Positions 58,506 through 64,000 of a DNA stretch of 64,000 nucleotides are shown one piece after another. Made by a program: the position numbers and the translations under genes. Positions within the stretch are counted from its first letter, which is position 1; every line of letters begins with the position of its first letter. This stretch comes from Synchiropus splendidus (Eukaryota > Chordata > Actinopteri > Syngnathiformes > Callionymidae), in contig NC_071334.1 of NCBI RefSeq assembly GCF_027744825.2, positions 65,384,937 through 65,448,936 on the forward strand. The letters are read 5' to 3'. The notes beneath the pieces are model-generated. The model did no database searches and was not told where the DNA came from. It saw nothing but the letters and a program-made list of their open reading frames with translations.

Positions 58506-61500
58506 GAGACTTTAAATCACTTGAAATTTGTCTGACAGGCAGTCAACATCAATCTTCCAGGATATTTGTCTTTCAACAAATATATTTTTATTCAGCATTA
58601 GTACAATTGCAATATCAGAAAGAGGATGCTGAGTAAACATGACTCACACCTGCAGATGGCCACAGTCTCCAATGTTCAACAGCAGGATGCCTGATTTCAC
58701 CTTTTATGAATTTGCGTCATCATGCGTTTAATGTGTCATGGCTGAGGCAAAAAAAGGTTTGGTTTTCTTTTTACTTTATTTTAGAATTGGACAGAACATG
58801 AGTGATATCTGCCATCATGTGTGATTTCGAGCTAGTCGCAATCTAAACGCCCGGATGCTGCAATTGATGAGGCAAGTTGACTGATGTATCAAAGGAGTAA
58901 ATGTTGTTCATCAAAGACAGTTCAAGTTTTTGAGGAGATCGTGAGGCCAGATGGTTAGCACACGTGGAGAAGAGGCACATGTTTGGATGACTAGTGTTGG
59001 CGATGGAGATACTACCTAAACAATGACCTGGACATGAGGAGGATAGGTGGAACTCAGTAGGATGGAGGAGGCTGACTTGCGGCCCCACATCAGGTGAACA
59101 AAGACGAAAAACAAGATATGTTTGTCATCCGTGAAGCATGCAGTTACTAAGGTTATGGCTATTTACATTTATTTGAGAATGATATGTGTTTCCTGGAATT
59201 CTGAATAGTGTGAAATCATTGCAATAACTGTGCAATGTCTGGACTTGAGATATGGTTCCATCACCTCTCTATTGAGTCTGCTGACACACTATTCTTGGTA
59301 ACGATATTTTTGGCAGCTGCAGACTGCAGAGGCGTGGTGCAGGTACAACACACAGCAGCAGACTGGGCGCTGTTAGCAAGACATTATGCACTTTGTTCTC
59401 ATGTCAATATTTCAAATCATAGAGGGTTTTGCTGCTAACATAATGCTGTGTTCTGTCATGGTCCCACATCATTTTAAAAGAGTCAAATGCCAATAATAGA
59501 GAAGTTGTCGACATAAAAGCACATTGAATGATACATGGATGTGTAAACACTTGGAGAAAACATGTACTTCAGAGGACAATCGCGAGACAAGCGAAAAGAG
59601 TAGACCATCGATCTCTTCGACTCAGAAGTATGTGACATTCAGAAACCAGTTCATGAACGACATATGGAAACATTCACAACGAAAACGTAATAAAAAGTTA
59701 AAGCTGTATTTCAGCCATGTCGCATCTAAGCAAGCGCGAGCAAATGCAACAATGAAAAAGATTCTGCGGAAAGTCAATAAAAATATGTTGAATGATGAAT
59801 TGTTTTAACTGTTGCGACAATACAAAAATAACAAATCATAATTATGAAGTGAGTTTATAGGTTCTTGCGCTGATTATCACACACAATTCAAAATCACAGC
59901 TATTGTGCCACAGCCACAGCAGATTAAAAGTTTTATACCCAATTATGTGCTTTAGATTTCATGATTCGATCTCAGCCTTGCGGCATTGTTTTCCTGCAAA
60001 CAGAAAATAATCAAATTGACCCAATTCTGGAAAACCAATCAACATCCCGGCAGATGGAAGCAGACATGCGTTTGCTAATTCATCTCCCTCAGGAGCATTT
60101 TAAAAAGTTTTCTGGATGAGGGTAGGAAACAAGTCGGTGTTTGACAGTGCAGAGCACTATACAATTACAGGCCCAACTTTTCTCTTGCAACAGGAAACTT
60201 TTGGACCTTTGTTGAAACGGATAGAGAATGGAAACTTTTTTTTTTTTTTGTATTGCTATTGTTGCATTCAATAGTTGGCTAGATCTTGGTACATGCCTCT
60301 GTGAAGATAAAACTGCTGTCACTTCAAAGAAACAATAGATTCTTGCTTCCTTTTTTTCCCCAGCGCTTCTGCTTTAACCGCTAGATAACGCACTTGTTAT
60401 GCGAGCGTTTGATTTATGTACATTAAACATATTCGCAATGATCTGATTTCAGGCTTCGGCGAGGTAAGCACTTTTTAAATGATAAAGAACCGAGCAAGAG
60501 ATTGTACTGAGTAGATCGTGCGGGGAAATGCTGAGGGAGCTGACGCTTCACAATCACAGGGTAATTGTAGCCAAATGCACACAGTAAATGTCTGATCTGA
60601 AGCATTACTTGATGCAGTGATCTTTAGTGGTTAAAAAAAAATGCCTCAGCAATATGAGAAGGTGATCTTCCAAAAGGTTTGTGGGCATCCTTTCTTGGTT
60701 ATTAAATAAACAAAGTGATTCACTCTGAACAAAGTATATTTTGGAATGTATTGCTATACTGCCTTTTTTATTATTTAGAGGGCCCTCTTGCTTTTGGACA
60801 GCAATTCAAGGTAACCTATTGCGAAAATAGATCTACCTATATATTCAATGTGAGCTTGTTTTTGTGCACTCAGATACTGCAAAAATGCTCACAGGCATAA
60901 ACATAAGAGAAAAAGCTATATATCTAACTCAAACTTATTTTATTTATTCTGTTTTTTTCAGAAGACCAGAAAAAAATTGTCAATGTTTATGAGTAATTTG
61001 TCAGCTGAGAGATGACCAGTTATGGTTTGTTCACTCATTCATTGCAACTGTCAGTCCACCTCCAGCATAGCCCCAGGAATACCGTGAGGTAACCGCCTCA
61101 GATGACGTCTGAAACTCAAGCAAACAGCATGGGACGTTGAAAGCCCCAAGAAACAATGATGGGCAGTCTTCTTGGTAAACCTGTGAGCAGTCAAGGAGCT
61201 GAAACAAATGTAAACCGCATTGTGATTCACATGATGATGATGATTTTCAGATTCACACCGGTCAAGTGTCCGACAAATAAAATACACAGCTGTTCATATT
61301 TTCGCATCTTTGATATTGAGCATTTTTTCATGGGCTTTCAGTCGCTGCAAAGTCTTTTTTTTTTTCTTTTTTAGAGGGGGCATTTGTGTCATTACCTTGT
61401 CAATGTAATTGATGATACATGAGAAAATGGAAGAAATGGCAGATATTAAGGAAAAGAGCACCTGAAGAAGAGCCATTTGCCAGTTCACAAGCACATGGTC

Positions 61501-61554
61501 CAGGCAGAATCAATCAGATAACCTCTCTTCCTATGATTCAGATGAATGAATCGG
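58506..61554. other. Long unique stretch with two balanced-composition blocks
   Basis: No gene or mobile element recognised over 3 kb. Blocks 59930-60120 and 60380-60610 are repeat-free and of mixed composition with homeodomain-type cores (CAAACAGAAAATAATCAAATT, GTTTGATTTATGTACATTAA) and might be conserved noncoding. Frame 59524-59808 (+) is Lys/Ser-rich and unrecognised. Confidence 0.3.
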
Positions 61555-61730
61555 ATTCATGTAGCTTCTTGAAACAGTGTCCTAATTTTCAGTACTCAGT
61601 AGGTGGCGCTCTCGGTTTAAAAATGTTGTGAGGTTTCATTGAATAGTTTTTGAAAGCCAAACATGTAGCACACAGTGCCATGCAGTGGCCTCTAAACATG
61701 AGGACACTGCTTCATGAAACCTCATCGACA
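61555..61730 (+). mobile_element. Foldback/MITE family, full-length copy
   Basis: Left arm TTCATGTAGCTTCTTGAAAC through AGTAGGTGGCGCTC and right arm CAGTGGCCTCTAAACATGAG through TTCATGAAACCTCATCGAC are inverted. The interior contains GTGAGGTTTCATTGAATAG and TTTTTGAAAGCCAAACATG. It is 176 bp, matching the 47641 copy in order and orientation. Confidence 0.8.
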
Positions 61731-62021
61731 CCATTGTTGTGCACTGATTTTAGATGTGTCTCTGAAAAACATGACCTAACATGACTATCCTTAATGCGTG
61801 TCTCTCCTTTTCTCCTATTTACTGCCACATTTTATTGTGCTATTGTATGTATACTTCCTCATGTTACCATGATTCCACCTTGTTCCCATTTGTTCCAATA
61901 ACTTCCTGCCATTGAGAAACAGAAATACACTGATATGATCCATTATGGCTATTATAACCTTTTCATTATTGTACAGTAAAATTATTTCTCACACTATTTA
62001 TTTCTTTATTCATTTGTTTAT
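61731..62021. other. Unique flank, nothing recognised
   Basis: No element recognised. The TTTATTT-rich patch continues to about 62045. Confidence 0.35.
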
Positions 62022-62342
62022 TTACATTAAATTAAAATAAATACATAAATAAATGAGGAGCACACATTTGTCAAACTGACTAACCTCACATTGTGTTTTT
62101 GCACGAGATTCAACTGAACATGTCCTCATCTTTTGCAGCAGTTGTTTCGTACCTCTGTGCATTAAAGTGAAAGTCATTGCAGTGGACAAGGAAGCATTAC
62201 CACTTGTGTTCTGGCTGGATGACATCCAGTCTTCAGCAACAGCAACTTGATGTTCTGTAAGAGGTTCCAGTAGAGTGCAGACAAATGTGCAGATGCCTCC
62301 CAGTCCCACTCCAGCCCCCAGTATCATTAAAGCTGAAATCAA
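62022..62342 (-). other. Open frame with a hydrophobic start; possible exon, unassigned
   Basis: A 106-codon minus-strand frame whose first ~22 residues are hydrophobic and Gly-rich (ISALMILGAGVGLGGICTF), like one membrane segment, followed by a polar Ser/Thr/Gln-rich part. On the minus strand the hydrophobic block is preceded by a TTTC-rich polypyrimidine stretch and TTGATTTCAG, an acceptor-like site. The (AAAG)n microsatellite at 62351-62383 supplies that pyrimidine tract, so it may be coincidence. I cannot name a family. Confidence 0.15.
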
Positions 62343-62350
62343 TTACATTA

Positions 62351-62383
62351 AAAAGAAAGAAAGAAAGAAAGAAAGAAAGAAAA
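62351..62383. repeat. (AAAG)8 microsatellite
   Basis: Pure AAAG run. Confidence 0.9.
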
Positions 62384-63394
62384 TAACCACCAGAAAAAGG
62401 CAAAATGGCAAAAATGAAGTAAGCATGTAATTCCTTGCACTATTATGGTGTATGACACTTGGTCCAAAATATTCGGGACAGTCTGGATACAACTATCTAC
62501 CGTCATTTGTTTTTTTCATTTTGTTACACAAAAAAAAGTGTATTGTTAGATAGGTAGTGGGATGACACACGACAACATGAAAATGAAGAGTCTTGTCTGA
62601 ATCCTTCTCTGTCAAATCATGTGTGAGCACTGTCTTGAGTATTCATTTCTGCAACTGTCAAGACTCGTGTACAATAAAACCATTGCAGCGCTGTCCTTGG
62701 TCCTAACAGAGAAGAAAGGCATGTGTTTTTCTAGGTTGCTTCACATGCTTGTCTCTCCAAAGCTATTCAACACCCAACCTGGAGACATGCAATCTTGGAT
62801 TTAATGGGTTCCAGCACTCTTCTGAAGTGCTTCGTGAATCCACTCAGATGTTGCTTACTAGAATTGAACAAGTGAAGATTCATCTCACGGAATAAGTTGA
62901 CAACTTTCCAGCTTCCAAAACATACAAAAGTATGAGCATGTGAAGTAACATCTGAAGCAGGCTGTCAACACTGGAACTAGAAAGGCACTGGAACAGAACA
63001 TCGTTCTAATAATAATACATTCTTTGTTTGGCTACTGTAATTACAGTGTTGCTTGCGTAAAATCATAATATTTTTTGTTCATTTTCTGTATGTTATCATT
63101 ATGATACAGCTCATAATGGAAGGTGAGGAGCACAACAATTCAAAGAAGGGTTTGATTTTAAAACAGTTGAGTGAATTAGAGTACTGGGAGTGAGTGGATT
63201 AGAATGATATCTGAGCCACAAAAGAAGCAGAAATATTTATTGGGCAAAATAGATGGACAAAAAACTAGCGCAGCTCTCCAGTATTCCTCTCTCTATCTCA
63301 GTGGAGCAGCCGTCACAATCGCAGTGTTAGCAAACAAGATTAGCGTAGCGTAGCTGTCACAATGCTCTGGTGCAGGATGTAATAAAGTATTTTT
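62384..63394. other. Unique stretch, nothing recognised
   Basis: AT-rich with small A/T runs. No repeat or gene recognised. Confidence 0.4.
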
Positions 63395-63600
63395 AATAAT
63401 GTCACCCATCCTGGGTTTTAGATAATGCTGCCCCACTCGCGCCATTTAAAATGAAAACGTGGCAGCTGCTGTCATTATATATTCATTGGGAGTCAATTAA
63501 GTCAGTGAATCAATTAGCGGAGCGAACACTTTGTATGTGATATCTCCTTAATTACCAACTAACATTGGATGTCCTCTCACCATGTGGTCTCGCGGTTTAT
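63395..63600. promoter_or_regulatory. Candidate conserved noncoding block
   Basis: Repeat-free and balanced, with clustered TAAT-type cores and CCATTTAAAATG, GAGTCAATTAAGTCAGTG, AATCAATTAGCGGAGC and CCTTAATTACCAACTAACA. It is not coding. The regulatory reading is an inference. Confidence 0.3.
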
Positions 63601-64000
63601 CCATCGGAGACACACCAGCGTTTTGCCGGGTCGACAATCCCCAGATTTCTCAAAGAATCTAAAAGAATAAACTTTGATCCCGACTCTCTTTTACAGTCCG
63701 TTGCTTCCATCCCTCTCTCCTCTCCCTCCCTTCATTCTTGTCTTTCCATTCCTCTTGCCAAGCCTCCTTTTCCACTTAGTTAGCTCTGGTTCACATACCC
63801 CGGCAACGTGCTGAATACACGTGCTGGCGGGCACCTCGCATCACAGACTGGAACCTTGACCTCAGAACACCCCTCCTTTATATGGCCCCAAGAGTATTTC
63901 ATTTCCCTCCGTCCTCTCTGGAGACAAATTTCCTCTCTGTATCTTAAACCACTCGTTCTAAAATACCCCACCGCAGTCCCACTGCTACTGTCCTAAACTG
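63601..64000. other. Unique pyrimidine-rich stretch to window end
   Basis: C/T-rich plus strand around 63700-63780 and 63890-63940. Frames 63565-63783 (+) and 63780-63971 (-) are unrecognised. No repeat identified. Confidence 0.35.

Overview
The window looks like 64 kb of teleost fish nuclear DNA, probably intergenic or deep intronic. The evidence is the repeats: Rex1/L2-type and RTE-like non-LTR retrotransposon remnants, gypsy-type LTR fragments, a Tc1-type transposase scrap, several non-autonomous terminal-inverted-repeat elements of kinds I know from fish genomes, and very abundant (AT)n, (CA)n, (ATT)n and (TCTA/TCTG)n microsatellites. Base composition is AT-rich. I found no complete host gene, no convincing host exon, no tRNA, rRNA or snRNA gene and no CRISPR array. 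Nearly all open frames are short chance frames, microsatellite frames (Ile-Tyr or Cys-Val runs) or decayed retrotransposon frames. No bacterial or phage system is present.

Layout. 1-2200: unique AT-rich DNA. 2201-2892: 233-bp unit repeated about three times. 4800-5402: Rex1/L2-like LINE 3' end (minus). 7482-9140: two LTR-like blocks in opposite orientation. 9141-13190: mostly unique. 13190-14540: (AT)n tracts, a duplicated 160-180 bp segment, a template-switch-like hairpin and a perfect 56-bp palindrome. 15187-16031: 845-bp tetranucleotide array with a 200-204 bp higher-order period. 16032-26900: mainly unique, with candidate conserved noncoding blocks. 26915-27170: LINE tail. 28000-28381: (ATT)n broken by five copies of a 26-bp island. 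29775-30495: RTE-like LINE. 31231-32080: (AT)n, a dispersed repeat and a foldback element. 32090-32900: the best candidate conserved noncoding block. 33192-33882: solo-LTR-like block. 34300-36000: duplicated segments and a non-autonomous DNA element. 36374-37920: two LINE remnants. 38570-40870: dispersed repeats. 42256-42843: a TIR element. 44850-45690: diverged minisatellite. 46856-48460 and 51398-51655: local duplications. 52030-52598: LTR-like block (minus) with (CA)39. 53690-54570: decayed LINE. 58160-58505: Rex1/L2 3' end (plus). The remainder, to 64000, is mostly unique DNA.

The window's main interest is repeat biology. A foldback (MITE-like) family with arms sharing about 30 of 34 positions occurs at least seven times, whole or broken. 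Several local non-tandem duplications lie 1-8 kb apart. There are two hyper-structured satellites. I see no undescribed multi-gene system. Conserved noncoding calls are inferences that only comparison with other fish can settle.
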